Below, one piece after another: positions 51,809-60,608 of a stretch of 64,000 nt of DNA (positions are counted from its first letter, which is position 1; every line of letters starts with the position of its first letter). The notes beneath the pieces were generated by a model that saw only the letters and a program-made list of their open reading frames with translations, did no database searches and was not told where the DNA came from. The translations under genes and the position numbers were made by a program. The DNA is from RPQJ01 sp963700045 (GTDB taxonomy: Bacteria > Pseudomonadota > Gammaproteobacteria > Steroidobacterales > Steroidobacteraceae): positions 62,001 to 126,000 of the forward strand of contig CAVOWK010000032.1 in the NCBI GenBank assembly GCA_963700045.1. Reading direction: 5' to 3'.

Positions 51809-51900
51809 TGGCGGAGAGGGTGGGATTCGAACCCACGTACACCCGTTAAGATGTAACTGGAATTCCAGTCCAGCGCCTTCGACCGCTCGGCCACCTCTCC
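51809..51900 (-). tRNA. tRNA-Ser (GGA anticodon)
   Basis: 92-base class II tRNA on the minus strand: acceptor GGAGAGG, GTGGCCGAGCGGTCGAAGGC D region, anticodon stem CTGGA / TCCAG with loop CTGGAAT (anticodon GGA), a long variable arm, T arm GGTTCGAATCC, encoded CCA. Confidence 0.95.
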
Positions 51901-51970
51901 GCAGGGGGCGCAAGGGTACACGCCCGTCGCCCACCCGGCTAGTAGCCTCGGATCCCAGGCACGGCGGAAA

Positions 51971-52852
51971 TCAGGCGATCGTCACGCCTGCAGACTTCAT
52001 GGCGGCCAGCAACTCCGCTTCGAGACGCTCGGACAAAGAAGTCAGTGGCAACCGAATGCCCCGGTCCATCAGCCCCAGCCGGGCCACGGCCCATTTGACG
52101 GGGATCGGGTTCGGTTCGACGAACATTGCCAGGTGCAGCGGCATCAACCGCTCGTTGAGCGCCGCCGCCTCCGCATGCCGGCCTTCGAGCGCTGCCATGC
52201 ACATGTCGTGCATCGCACGCGGAGCAACATTGGCCGTCACCGAAATCACACCACGGGCGCCCCGCTTCATCAGTTCGGCGGCCGTCGGATCGTCGCCGCT
52301 CAGCAGCAGGAAGCCAGGTCTGGCGGCGCCGAGGATCGACTCGGCTCGCGACATGTCGCCTGTCGCCTCCTTGATGCCCACGATCCGCGAATGCCCGGAC
52401 AGACGCACTACAGTCTCGGGCAGCATGTCGCACACGGTGCGACCCGGCACGTTGTAGAGAATGACCGGTACTTTCACCGAATCGGCAATGGCAATGAAGT
52501 GCCGGTACAGGCCTTCCTGCGTCGGTCGGTTGTAGTACGGTACGACCGTGAGCAGCCCATCGGCGCCCGCGGCGGCCAGCTCGCGCGACAGTTCGATGCT
52601 CTTCGCCGTGGAATTCGTGCCACTGCCCGCGATGACCGGCATGCGACCGGCGACACGCGCCTTGGCGCGCCGAACCAGTTCCGCAACCTCGGCCGGTTCG
52701 AGCGTCGGGGACTCTCCGGTCGTGCCGGCGACGACGATCGCGTCCGTGCCTTCGGCGACGTGAAAATCCAGCAGGCGCTCCCAGGCCTGGAAATCGACCG
52801 CCCCGTCGGCGCGCATTGGCGTCACGAGCGCAGGGATGCTGCCTTGGAACAT
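51971..52852 (-). CDS. dapA: 4-hydroxy-tetrahydrodipicolinate synthase
   Basis: First committed enzyme of lysine/diaminopimelate synthesis. 293 residues: MFQGSIPALVTPMRADGAVD, VVAGTTGESPTLEPAEVAEL (active-site Thr-Thr), PYYNRPTQEGLYRHFIAIAD, VILYNVPGRTVCDM (catalytic Tyr and Arg), IVGIKEATGDMSRAESIL (Schiff-base Lys) and LLSGDDPTAAELMKRGARG. Divergent from gcvR with a 116-base gap. Confidence 0.96.
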   Translation of the reverse strand: MFQGSIPALVTPMRADGAVDFQAWERLLDFHVAEGTDAIVVAGTTGESPTLEPAEVAELVRRAKARVAGRMPVIAGSGTNSTAKSIELSRELAAAGADGLLTVVPYYNRPTQEGLYRHFIAIADSVKVPVILYNVPGRTVCDMLPETVVRLSGHSRIVGIKEATGDMSRAESILGAARPGFLLLSGDDPTAAELMKRGARGVISVTANVAPRAMHDMCMAALEGRHAEAAALNERLMPLHLAMFVEPNPIPVKWAVARLGLMDRGIRLPLTSLSERLEAELLAAMKSAGVTIA

Positions 52853-52968
52853 TCTTCGGGGGCCTCAGCGGGAAGATTGCTCATGCTACGCAAGCGGAAA
52901 GCAGCGAAGCAAGGCAAAATCACCGTACACGCGCCCGAGCGGCGCCGATACACTGAGTCCAGGCATCC

Positions 52969-53499
52969 ATGAAGCAACTGATCGCGATCTGCGCCATTGG
53001 CAACGACCGGACCGGGCTGGTCTATGACCTGACCCGCGTGGTCGTCGAATGTGGCGGCAACGTCCTCGAAAGCCGCATGACGGCGCTCGGCAACGAGTTC
53101 GCCATGCTGCTGCTCGTCGCGGGCAACTGGCACACGCTGGCCAAGCTCGAAGGCGAACTCACCAAGCTCGGTGAAGCCTCCGGCCTCACGATCACGGTTC
53201 GCCGCACCGAGCAGCGCCCTCCCCGGGTCGACATGATCAGCTACACGGTCGATGTCGTATGCCTCGACCAGCCGGGCGTATTGCACACCCTGTCCGGCTT
53301 TTTCTCGTCGCGCGGCATCGACGTGGGTGACATCAGCACTCGCACGTACAACGCCGCGCACACGGGCGCCCCGATGTTCTCCGTGTACATGGTCATCCAC
53401 GTGCCGACGCGAATCCACATCGCCGCGCTGCGCGAAGAGTTCATGGATCTCTGCGACAACATGAATCTCGACGCCATCCTCGAACCCCTGAAGTCCTGA
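52969..53499 (+). CDS. gcvR: Glycine cleavage system regulator GcvR (two ACT domains)
   Basis: 176 residues made of two ACT domains: LIAICAIGNDRTGLVYDLTR with GGNVLESRMTALGNEFAMLL, and VDVVCLDQPGVLHTLSGFFS with RGIDVGDISTRTYNAAHTGA. In E. coli GcvR binds glycine and antagonises GcvA. Position between dapA and a bcp gene (12-base gap) is the usual gammaproteobacterial dapA-gcvR-bcp arrangement. Confidence 0.92.
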   Translation: MKQLIAICAIGNDRTGLVYDLTRVVVECGGNVLESRMTALGNEFAMLLLVAGNWHTLAKLEGELTKLGEASGLTITVRRTEQRPPRVDMISYTVDVVCLDQPGVLHTLSGFFSSRGIDVGDISTRTYNAAHTGAPMFSVYMVIHVPTRIHIAALREEFMDLCDNMNLDAILEPLKS

Positions 53500-53511
53500 G
53501 CCCCGCAACCC

Positions 53512-53985
53512 ATGGCTGCAAAGACCGTCACGCTCGACCGCAAGGTGCCCGCCTTCTCCGCTGCCGCCAGCGGTGCCAAGAAATGGCAGCTGGCCGATGC
53601 GGCCGGCAAGAACCTCGTCGTGTACTTCTACCCGAAGGACAACACGTCGGGCTGCACCAAGGAAGGCGAAGCTTTCCGCGACCTGCATGCGAAGTTCCGC
53701 AAGGCCGGCACGGAGATCGTCGGCGTCTCGCCGGACAGCGTCGCTTCGCACGACAAATTCATCGCCAGGTACGGCTTCACGTTCCCGCTGCTCGCCGACG
53801 AAGACAAGGCCGTGTGCCAGCTCTTCGGCGTGTGGCAGGAAAAGAGCATGTACGGCAGGAAGTACATGGGCGTCGAACGCAGCACGTTCCTGATCGATGC
53901 CAAGGGAGTACTGCGCCGCGAGTGGCGCAAGGTCAAAGTGCCCGGTCATGCGGAAGAAGTGCTCGCCGCGGCGGCTGAGCTCTGA
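53512..53985 (+). CDS. bcp: Peroxiredoxin, BCP-like, second copy
   Basis: 157 residues. VVYFYPKDNTSGCTKEGEAF has the peroxidatic Cys, but the Cys five positions on is replaced by Glu, so it is not the Cx4C type of the 47.5-kb copy; another Cys (DKAVCQLFGVWQEKSMYGRK) may serve or it is 1-Cys. RSTFLIDAKGVLRREWRKVK near the end matches thiol peroxidases of this group. Twelve bases after gcvR, same strand. Confidence 0.9.
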   Translation: MAAKTVTLDRKVPAFSAAASGAKKWQLADAAGKNLVVYFYPKDNTSGCTKEGEAFRDLHAKFRKAGTEIVGVSPDSVASHDKFIARYGFTFPLLADEDKAVCQLFGVWQEKSMYGRKYMGVERSTFLIDAKGVLRREWRKVKVPGHAEEVLAAAAEL

Positions 53986-54039
53986 CGCGCCGCTCGCGCA
54001 CCGTAACCTTCCCGCCCCACCACACCAGCGGAGCCCGAC

Positions 54040-55464
54040 TTGGCCAAGACCCGGAAGCAGATCGAACCGCGCAGGATCTACGTTCTCGACACCAACGTCA
54101 TGATGCACGACCCCTCGGCCATCTTCCGGTTCGAGGAGCACGACATCTTCATCCCCATGACCGTGCTCGAGGAACTCGACGCCGGCAAGAAGGGGCTTTC
54201 GGAAGCGGCCCGCAACGTACGCCAGGTCAGCCGTTTTCTCGACGAACTGATGGCGAATTCGAACAAGCTGCAGATCGATCACGGCATCGAACTGCCCTCG
54301 GCCAAGTTCACTCCAGGCGGCAAGAAGCCGCCAAGTGGCCGCCTCTATTTCCAGACCAGGCAGCTCAACGGCAACCTGCCAGCCACCCTGCCCGGCCACG
54401 GTGCCGACAACGCGATTCTCGCGCAGACGCTCGCGCTGCAGCAGGAACACCGCGATGCGCGCGTCACGCTGGTGTCGAAGGACATCAACCTGCGCATCAA
54501 GGCTGCCATCCTCGGCGTACGAGCCGAGGACTACTACAGCGACAAGACGATCGAGGACGCCGACCTCCTCTACACCGGCATCGAGAAGCTGCCCGGTAAC
54601 TTCTGGGACAAGGCAGGCCGCAAGCTCGAGTCCTGGCACGAGGCCGGTGGCCGCACGTTCTACCGCGTGCGCAACAAGCTGGTTGCCAACTGGGCGCCCA
54701 ATCAATTCGTCTACCAGAGCGACGATCACGGCCTCGAAGGCATCGTGCGTTCGATCGAAGGCGAGTCGGCGGTCATTGAAGTGGCGCGCGACTACCGCAG
54801 CGAGCGCCACGGTGTCTGGGGCATCAGCGCGCGCAACCGCGAGCAGAACTTCGCGCTCAACCTGCTGCTCGACCCTGAAATCGACTTCGTCACGATCCTC
54901 GGTCCCGCGGGCACGGGCAAGACGCTGCTGACACTGGCCGCGGGCCTGTCGCAGGCGCTCGAGACCAATCGTTTCACCGAGATCATCATGACGCGCGTGA
55001 CGATCCCGCTGGGCGAGGACATCGGCTTCCTGCCAGGCACGGAAGAGGAAAAGATGGAGCCCTGGATGGGCGCGCTGATGGACAACCTCGAAGTCCTGAC
55101 GCAGAGCCAGGAAGGCGGCAGCTGGGGTCGCGCCGCCACCAACGACCTGCTGCGCAACCGCATCAAGATCCGCTCGCTCAATTTCATGCGTGGCCGCACG
55201 TTCCTGAACCGCTACCTGATCCTGGACGAGGCGCAGAACCTGACGCCCAAGCAGATGAAGGCGCTGGTGACGAGGGCCGGCCCCGGCACCAAGCTCGTCT
55301 GCCTCGGCAATATCGCCCAGATCGATTCCCCGTACCTTTCGGAGACCACCTGCGGCCTGACATACGTCGTGAACCGCTTCCGCGGCTGGCGCCACTACGG
55401 CCACATCACGCTGACCCGCGGCGAGCGCTCGCGCCTTGCCGATTTCGCTTCCGAGAGGCTGTAG
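54040..55464 (+). CDS. PhoH2-type PIN domain - PhoH ATPase/helicase
   Basis: 474 residues from TTG 54040 (GCGGAG upstream). N-terminal PIN ribonuclease domain: IYVLDTNVMMHDPSAIF, MTVLEELDAGKKGL, LVSKDINLRIKAAILGV with the conserved acidic residues. C-terminal PhoH ATPase: TILGPAGTGKTLLTLAAGLS (Walker A), RTFLNRYLILDEAQNLTPKQ (Walker B) and GNIAQIDSPYLSETTCGLTY. PhoH2 proteins couple RNA unwinding to sequence-specific cleavage. No upstream antitoxin-like gene (as in mycobacterial phoAT) is seen. Confidence 0.92.
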   Translation: MAKTRKQIEPRRIYVLDTNVMMHDPSAIFRFEEHDIFIPMTVLEELDAGKKGLSEAARNVRQVSRFLDELMANSNKLQIDHGIELPSAKFTPGGKKPPSGRLYFQTRQLNGNLPATLPGHGADNAILAQTLALQQEHRDARVTLVSKDINLRIKAAILGVRAEDYYSDKTIEDADLLYTGIEKLPGNFWDKAGRKLESWHEAGGRTFYRVRNKLVANWAPNQFVYQSDDHGLEGIVRSIEGESAVIEVARDYRSERHGVWGISARNREQNFALNLLLDPEIDFVTILGPAGTGKTLLTLAAGLSQALETNRFTEIIMTRVTIPLGEDIGFLPGTEEEKMEPWMGALMDNLEVLTQSQEGGSWGRAATNDLLRNRIKIRSLNFMRGRTFLNRYLILDEAQNLTPKQMKALVTRAGPGTKLVCLGNIAQIDSPYLSETTCGLTYVVNRFRGWRHYGHITLTRGERSRLADFASERL

Positions 55465-55510
55465 GACCTCCCCAGGAACCCTCGACGGGGCGGGCTGTCA
55501 GAGGAAGCAC

Positions 55511-57037
55511 ATGAAGTACACCTGCATCCTGCGCCGTCCCTGCCTGCCGGCGCTCGCCCTCCTGCTGGTCACACTGCCGGCGCTGGCACAGCCCCAGAAG
55601 TCCTCGCAGGACCAGCTCCCCGAAATGGGGACCGCGGCCCAGGCGGCGCTCAGCCTCGAGGACGAGAGCCAGATCGGCCGGATGGTCATGCGCAACCTGC
55701 GCGAGGCCGGCATGGTCCTCGACGATCCGGAGGTTCATGAATACATCCAGTCCCTGGGGCTGCGGCTGTCGAGCCTCGCCCAGGATGGCAACCGCAACTT
55801 CAATTTCTTCGTCGTGCGCGATCCGGCCATCAATGCGTTCGCCCTGCCCGGCGGGTACGTTGGCATTCACTCGGGTCTCATGCTCGAGACGCGCAATGAG
55901 AGCGAACTCGCCGGCGTGCTGGCGCACGAAGTGGCGCACGTCACGCAGCGGCACATTGCGCGTGGACTCGAGGCACAATCGCGCGCCAACATGATGACTA
56001 CGGCCGCAATGCTGGCGGCGATCCTGGTGGGCGCAGCCGGAGGCGGCAGTTCAGACGTGACGATGGGTGCGATTACCGCGGCCCAGAACATGGCCGCGCA
56101 GGCGGGCATCAATTTCACCCGCGAAAACGAATACGAGGCTGATCGCATCGGCATCGGCGTCCTGGCCTCCGCCGGGTTCGATCCGAACGCGATGCCGGCG
56201 TTCTTCGACACGATGTTCCGCCGCACCCAGCTCGGCCCGGACCGGGTGCCCGAGTTGCTGCGCACGCATCCGGTGACCAGCAACCGCATCGCGGAATCCA
56301 AGGACCGTGCCTTGCAGTACCCGCCGGTCAACGCGAAGGACAGCCTCAGCTACGCGCTGATGAAGGAACGCATCCGCGTGCTGCTCGTCTCGCGCAGTGG
56401 CGACCCTCGCGACTATTACCAGGCGCTCGGCGACAACGAAGCCGACCTGTCGCTCGCCCAGACGTACGGACGCGGCCTGTCGCAGCTGTACGGCAACGAA
56501 GCCGGAGAGGCGGTGGTCACGTTCCTGCGGTTGCGCCAGCAGCACCCGGAGGTGATGGCGTTCCACACTGCGCTCGGCCAGGCGCAGCTCGCCACGGGCA
56601 GGACCCAGGACGCACTGGAGACGCTCGAACACGCGCGTGTGCTGGCCCCGCGCAACGTGCCCGTCACGGTCCGCTACGGCGAGGCGCTGATGCAGGCGGG
56701 TCGCGCCAGGCGCGCGCACGAAGTGCTGCTCGACCTGTTCAACAACGTGCCGCCGACGCAGGAGCAGATTCGGCTGACGGCAATGGCTGCCAACGCGGCA
56801 GGCGACGTGGCCGACGCTTACTCGTACATGGCGGAATACCACCTGATGGGTGGCGACCTGATGCTCGCCATCAACCAGCTCGAGCTTGCCCTGTCGGTGC
56901 CGAGCATCACCGACCAGCAGCGCGCCAAGTTCGTGGCGCGGCTCAAGGAAGTGCGTGAGTGGCTGCCCAAGGAACGCAACCGGTCGAAACAGCCGCCGGA
57001 CGGCCAGGCGCCGGACGGCCAGCGCGCGCCGGGCTAG
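55511..57037 (+). CDS. bepA: Beta-barrel assembly-enhancing protease BepA-like (M48)
   Basis: 508 residues from ATG 55511 with GAGGAAG upstream. Signal peptide LPALALLLVTLPALAQ; M48 metalloprotease domain with VLAHEVAHVTQRHIARGLEA (HExxH zinc site) and ENEYEADRIGIGVLASAGFD (third ligand); then a C-terminal TPR region (YGNEAGEAVVTFLRLRQQHP, VRYGEALMQAGRARRAHEVL). BepA degrades misassembled LptD and assists outer-membrane assembly with BAM. Followed by mlaA. Confidence 0.92.
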   Translation: MKYTCILRRPCLPALALLLVTLPALAQPQKSSQDQLPEMGTAAQAALSLEDESQIGRMVMRNLREAGMVLDDPEVHEYIQSLGLRLSSLAQDGNRNFNFFVVRDPAINAFALPGGYVGIHSGLMLETRNESELAGVLAHEVAHVTQRHIARGLEAQSRANMMTTAAMLAAILVGAAGGGSSDVTMGAITAAQNMAAQAGINFTRENEYEADRIGIGVLASAGFDPNAMPAFFDTMFRRTQLGPDRVPELLRTHPVTSNRIAESKDRALQYPPVNAKDSLSYALMKERIRVLLVSRSGDPRDYYQALGDNEADLSLAQTYGRGLSQLYGNEAGEAVVTFLRLRQQHPEVMAFHTALGQAQLATGRTQDALETLEHARVLAPRNVPVTVRYGEALMQAGRARRAHEVLLDLFNNVPPTQEQIRLTAMAANAAGDVADAYSYMAEYHLMGGDLMLAINQLELALSVPSITDQQRAKFVARLKEVREWLPKERNRSKQPPDGQAPDGQRAPG

Positions 57038-57125
57038 GAACGCAACGACGCGCCTCGAATCGGTAGAATGCCGCGCTTGCGGAACGACCTGGTGGTCGCT
57101 CTGCCGCCACCGCTACAGGGTTCCT

Positions 57126-58001
57126 ATGTTCCCCCGAACTTCTCGCAACGCGTCCCGGCCGCTGCTTTCCGGGTTTGCTGCCGGCATCTCGCTGCTGGCG
57201 GTCGCGGTCTTCCTCGGTGGCTGCGCGACGACCCAGGCGGATGGCACCCCGCGTCCACGGAATCCCGACCCGTTCGAGAGAGTCAACCGCGGTGTCTTCA
57301 AGTTCAACGACACCCTGGACCGCTACGCACTGCGGCCCGCGGCCGTGGTGTACCGGGACTACACGCCGAAAATCGTGCAGACGGGCGTCGGCAATTTCTT
57401 CGACAACCTGGGCAACCCGACGACGATCGTCAACCAGTTCCTGCAGGGCAAGTTCAAGGAAGGCGCCCAGGACACTGCACGCTTCCTCCTGAACACCACG
57501 CTCGGCTGGGGCGGTGTGATCGACGTGGCGTCGGGCGGAACCAACCTGCCAAAGCACAACGAGGATTCGGGCCAGACGCTTGGCTGGTGGGGCGTCCCGC
57601 CGGGTCCCTTCCTGATGCTGCCGTTCCTTGGTCCTGCAACGTTGCGCGATGCGCCGGCTCGCGTCGCCGACGATTTCTCGCAGCCGTTCCGCTGGTACAA
57701 CGCGGGTTCGGAGCGCTGGATTTCACTGGGACTAAGCTTCCTGGACAGGCGCGTGCAATACCTGCCGCTCGACAAGACGCTGGCACAGATGTACGACCCC
57801 TATGTGTTCGTGCGCGACGCCTACCTGCAGCGCCGGCTGTACCTGGTCTTCGACGGCAATCCGCCGCAAAGCAAGCTGCCCGGGGAAGACGAGGACTGGG
57901 CCGAGGAAGCGCTGAAGGAAAGCGAGGAGCCGGCGGTGGATGAAGACGACGCGACGAAGCCTCCAACCGACGAAGAAACCGGCCCAACGCCGAAGCAGTG
58001 A
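57126..58001 (+). CDS. mlaA: Phospholipid-binding lipoprotein MlaA (VacJ)
   Basis: Outer-membrane lipoprotein that removes mislocalised phospholipid from the outer leaflet. 291 residues. Lipobox FLGGCATTQ; PDPFERVNRGVFKFNDTLDR, VGNFFDNLGNPTTIVNQFLQ, LNTTLGWGGVIDVASGGTNL, GVPPGPFLMLPFLGPATLRD, YLPLDKTLAQMYDPYVFVRD. An acidic C-terminal tail (EDWAEEALKESEEPAVDEDD) is longer than in E. coli. Unlike many gammaproteobacteria, it lies next to, and convergent with, the rest of the mla operon. Confidence 0.94.
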   Translation: MFPRTSRNASRPLLSGFAAGISLLAVAVFLGGCATTQADGTPRPRNPDPFERVNRGVFKFNDTLDRYALRPAAVVYRDYTPKIVQTGVGNFFDNLGNPTTIVNQFLQGKFKEGAQDTARFLLNTTLGWGGVIDVASGGTNLPKHNEDSGQTLGWWGVPPGPFLMLPFLGPATLRDAPARVADDFSQPFRWYNAGSERWISLGLSFLDRRVQYLPLDKTLAQMYDPYVFVRDAYLQRRLYLVFDGNPPQSKLPGEDEDWAEEALKESEEPAVDEDDATKPPTDEETGPTPKQ

Positions 58002-58005
58002 GTTC

Positions 58006-58256
58006 GCGCGCGCGAGTGCGGAGTCAATGCGCGTGAGTCGAGGCGGTTGCGGATCTTTCCGCCGCTCCGTGTCGAACGCCGCCGCTCGAGCGCTAAGAGC
58101 GAAGCGGCACTGCGGCCAAGTCGCTACTGCGCTGGCACCATCGCTTCGCTCTCGCTCGAGCAAGGGTCGCCGTGAATCGTGCGGTTCCGCCGCATGATTC
58201 ACGAAGCGCGTGAGACCCCGGAGCGGCGGAAAGGATCCGGCGTCCGACTCGCGCAC
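58006..58256. repeat. Nested inverted repeats (three hairpins) between mlaA and mlaB
   Basis: Outer arms 58029-58069 and 58219-58256 pair through GGATCTTTCCGCCGCTCCG and its near-perfect complement. Inside, CTCGAGCG...AGAGCGAAGCG (58085-58106) pairs with CGCTTCGCTCTCGCTCGAG (58142-58160), and GTGAATCGTGCGG (58172-58184) pairs with CCGCATGATTCAC (58190-58202). Together they would fold into a three-way cruciform or a structured RNA. No T-run; it separates convergent genes and could act as a bidirectional terminator or be a small mobile palindromic element. Confidence 0.7.
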
Positions 58257-58279
58257 TAAAGCGATCGAGCGCGAAGAAC

Positions 58280-58618
58280 TCAGTGCCCGTCAGTAAGCAG
58301 GCTTTCGAGGTCCGAGATCCGCGCGACCGCGAGGATCTGCGCCGGGATGCTTTCGTAGTGGATCAGCGTGCCGCGCGACTTCGCCGTCGCCAGCCATTCG
58401 ACCAGCACGGCGAGACCAGCGCTGTCGGCCTCGGTCACGCGCGACAGGTCGATCGTGCACGTCGAACCCTTGGTGATCAGAGCCAGCCCCGCGGGTAATG
58501 CACGACCGGCGGTGACATAGCCGAGCACCCCGCTCGCCTCGAGCCGGCCGTCGGCCACGCGCTGAATGCTGAACTGATCCACTTCGTACGTGCTGACCGC
58601 CGCCGGCTCAGCGACCAC
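58280..58618 (-). CDS. mlaB: STAS domain protein MlaB
   Basis: Cytoplasmic STAS subunit of the MlaFEDB transporter. 112 residues from GTG 58618 (overlapping the mlaC stop by 11 bases); a downstream start is possible. YEVDQFSIQRVADGRLEASG, RALPAGLALITKGSTCTIDL, VTEADSAGLAVLVEWLATAK contains the conserved Ser (DSAGL) of STAS domains. Last gene of mlaF-E-D-C-B. Confidence 0.88.
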   Translation of the reverse strand: MVAEPAAVSTYEVDQFSIQRVADGRLEASGVLGYVTAGRALPAGLALITKGSTCTIDLSRVTEADSAGLAVLVEWLATAKSRGTLIHYESIPAQILAVARISDLESLLTDGH

Positions 58619-59326
58619 CCTTGGTCGTCGGGGTCGTCCCCGGCGCATCCGGCTTGCCGGCTGCGTTCTGCGCCTCGAGCCGCTCGATCACCGCGTCGAT
58701 GCCCTTCTGGTCGATTTCGGCGCCGAAGTCGGTGCGGTAATTCTTCACGTACGAAATGCCTTCGATGGTGATATCCCACGCTTTCCAGCCCTGGGGAGTC
58801 GCATGCATCGTGTAGTTGACCGGCACCGGCGTGCCGTTGCTGCGCTTCACTTCCGAGCGGATCGTTGCCGCGCCCGTGACGAGAGGTCGCCCTTGAACGG
58901 CAGGAACTTCAGGCGGTCCTCCGTGAACTCGGCCACCGCGTCACCGTAATTACGCATCAGCGACTGGTAGAAAGCGTCGATGAAACGCTTCTTCTGCGCC
59001 TCGGTCGCCGTGCGCCAATGCTTGCCCAGCACCAGGCGCGCCGCGTAGTCGACGTCGAAGTGCGGCAGCAGGTACTTATCGGCCAGCCCGCGCAGCCTGG
59101 TCGGATCCTTGGTGATCGCAGCCCGGTTCGCGTCGAGCTCGTGCAACAGGTCCTGCGAGATCTTCTGCATCATCTCCTGCGGACCGGGCCCGGGCACCGC
59201 GACGGCCGGCTTGGCGGCAGGCGCGGTCTGTGCCGGCAGCGCCAGCGGCGCGAGTCCAACCAGCGCGACGAGGATCAACTTCGACCAGGCGGCGTTGCCG
59301 CGCATCGCTGTCATGTCCGGAATCAC
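58608..59326 (-). CDS. mlaC: Phospholipid-binding protein MlaC, frameshifted
   Basis: Periplasmic shuttle that carries phospholipid between MlaA and MlaFEDB. First frame (ATG 59326): signal peptide LILVALVGLAPLALPAQ, ISQDLLHELDANRAAITKDP, LLPHFDVDYAARLVLGKHWR, KRFIDAFYQSLMRNYGDAV. Near 58882 the reading switches; the second frame gives GAATIRSEVKRSNGTPVPVN, YTMHATPQGWKAWDITIEGI and SYVKNYRTDFGAEIDQKGID. One missing or extra base in CCTCTCGTCACGG explains it. The ATG overlaps the mlaD stop (ATGA). Repaired length about 238 residues. Confidence 0.9.
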
Positions 59327-59829
59327 TCCTGTGCGGCGGGGGCCGGCGCGGGCGTCGACTCACCCGGCTTCGTGGCCGCCGAATTGAAGAGGTACTTGCT
59401 GATCAGGTGTTCGAGCACGATGGCATCGTTCGCCATGATGACTTGCTCGCCGTCCTTGTAAGGCACGTCCGAGCCGCCGGGCGTCAAGCCGATGTACTGA
59501 CCGCCGAGCAAGCCGGCGGTGTAGATGCTGGCGTCGCTGTCGTTCGGGATGGCGCGGTACTTGTCGCTGATCCGCATCGTCACGATGGCCTTGTACAGGT
59601 TGATATCGTACTGGATGTCTTCGACCCGGCCGATCGTCACGCCAGCCATCGAGACCGGCGCGCCCGTCTTCAGGCCACCGATGTTCTCGAACGAGGCCAT
59701 GAGCCGGTACGAGTCGCTCTTCAGCGAATAGCCGCGGTTCGTGATCTGCGTGACCATGAACAGGATCGCCGCGAAGCCGAGCAACACGAACAGCCCGGTG
59801 GAAATGTCGATCGTGCGCGTTGAACGCAT
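59323..59829 (-). CDS. mlaD: MlaD, MCE-domain membrane protein
   Basis: 168 residues. One N-terminal membrane helix (DISTGLFVLLGFAAILFMVT), then the MCE domain: ASFENIGGLKTGAPVSMAGV, TIGRVEDIQYDINLYKAIVT, AGLLGGQYIGLTPGGSDV, and a Pro/Ala tail. Forms the hexameric periplasmic ring of MlaFEDB that binds phospholipid. Confidence 0.95.
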   Translation of the reverse strand: MRSTRTIDISTGLFVLLGFAAILFMVTQITNRGYSLKSDSYRLMASFENIGGLKTGAPVSMAGVTIGRVEDIQYDINLYKAIVTMRISDKYRAIPNDSDASIYTAGLLGGQYIGLTPGGSDVPYKDGEQVIMANDAIVLEHLISKYLFNSAATKPGESTPAPAPAAQE

Positions 59830-59837
59830 GGTTCGTC

Positions 59838-60608
59838 CTACAGCATTAAAGCCGTGAGTATGTAATCGAGGATGAGCGTGACGACGGCGGAGATGACCAC
59901 CGTTCGTGTCGTCGCACGCCCGACGCCTTCGGCCGTGGGCACCGCATTGTAACCTTCGTAGACCGCGATCAGGCTGCAGGCCACGCCGAACACCAGGCCC
60001 TTGACCAGGCCTTCGCGGATGTCGCTGAGTTCCACGGCACTGCGCATCTGCGACCAGTAGCTGCCGGAGTCGACGCCGAAGAACTCCACGCCGACCAGCT
60101 GCGCGCCGAACAGGGCGACCACGATGAAGATCGAGACCAGCAGCGGCATCGCGATGACACCGCCCAGGAAGCGCGGCAGGACGACGCGACGCATCGGATC
60201 GACGGCCATGATCTCCATCGCGGCGATCTGGTCGGTGGCGCGCATCAGGCCCAGTTCGGCCGCGAGCGCCGTGCCTGCCCGGCCAGCGAACAGGAGAGCC
60301 GTGACGACGGGGCCGAGTTCCCGCAGCAGGCTGATCGCGGTCGCGGTGCCGAGGTATTCCTCGGAGCCAAAGCGCGTCAGCAGGTCGTAGCCCTGCAGTC
60401 CAAGCACCATGCCGATGAAGAGGCCGCAGGTCATGATGATGACCAGCGACATCGCACCCGTGTTGTACACCTGCTCGATGATCGGCCGGGGGCGCAGCAT
60501 GCCGGTCGGCAGGATCGCGGCCAGGCGGAGCGCGAAACGCACGAGCAGACCGACGCGCTCGAGGAACGTGAGGAAGCTCTGCACGAACTCGCGCAGGATC
60601 GTGATCAT
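59838..60608 (-). CDS. mlaE: MlaE, permease of phospholipid ABC transporter
   Basis: 256-residue MlaE-family permease with about five to six membrane segments: IIEQVYNTGAMSLVIIMTCG, ELGPVVTALLFAGRAGTALA, ELGLMRATDQIAAMEIMAVD, RFLGGVIAMPLLVSIFIVVA, and ALVKGLVFGVACSLIA-like LVKGLVFGVACSLIAVYEGY. ATG 60608 overlaps the mlaF stop (ATGA). The longer frame to 61250 lies over mlaF and is rejected. Confidence 0.95.
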   Translation of the reverse strand: MITILREFVQSFLTFLERVGLLVRFALRLAAILPTGMLRPRPIIEQVYNTGAMSLVIIMTCGLFIGMVLGLQGYDLLTRFGSEEYLGTATAISLLRELGPVVTALLFAGRAGTALAAELGLMRATDQIAAMEIMAVDPMRRVVLPRFLGGVIAMPLLVSIFIVVALFGAQLVGVEFFGVDSGSYWSQMRSAVELSDIREGLVKGLVFGVACSLIAVYEGYNAVPTAEGVGRATTRTVVISAVVTLILDYILTALML

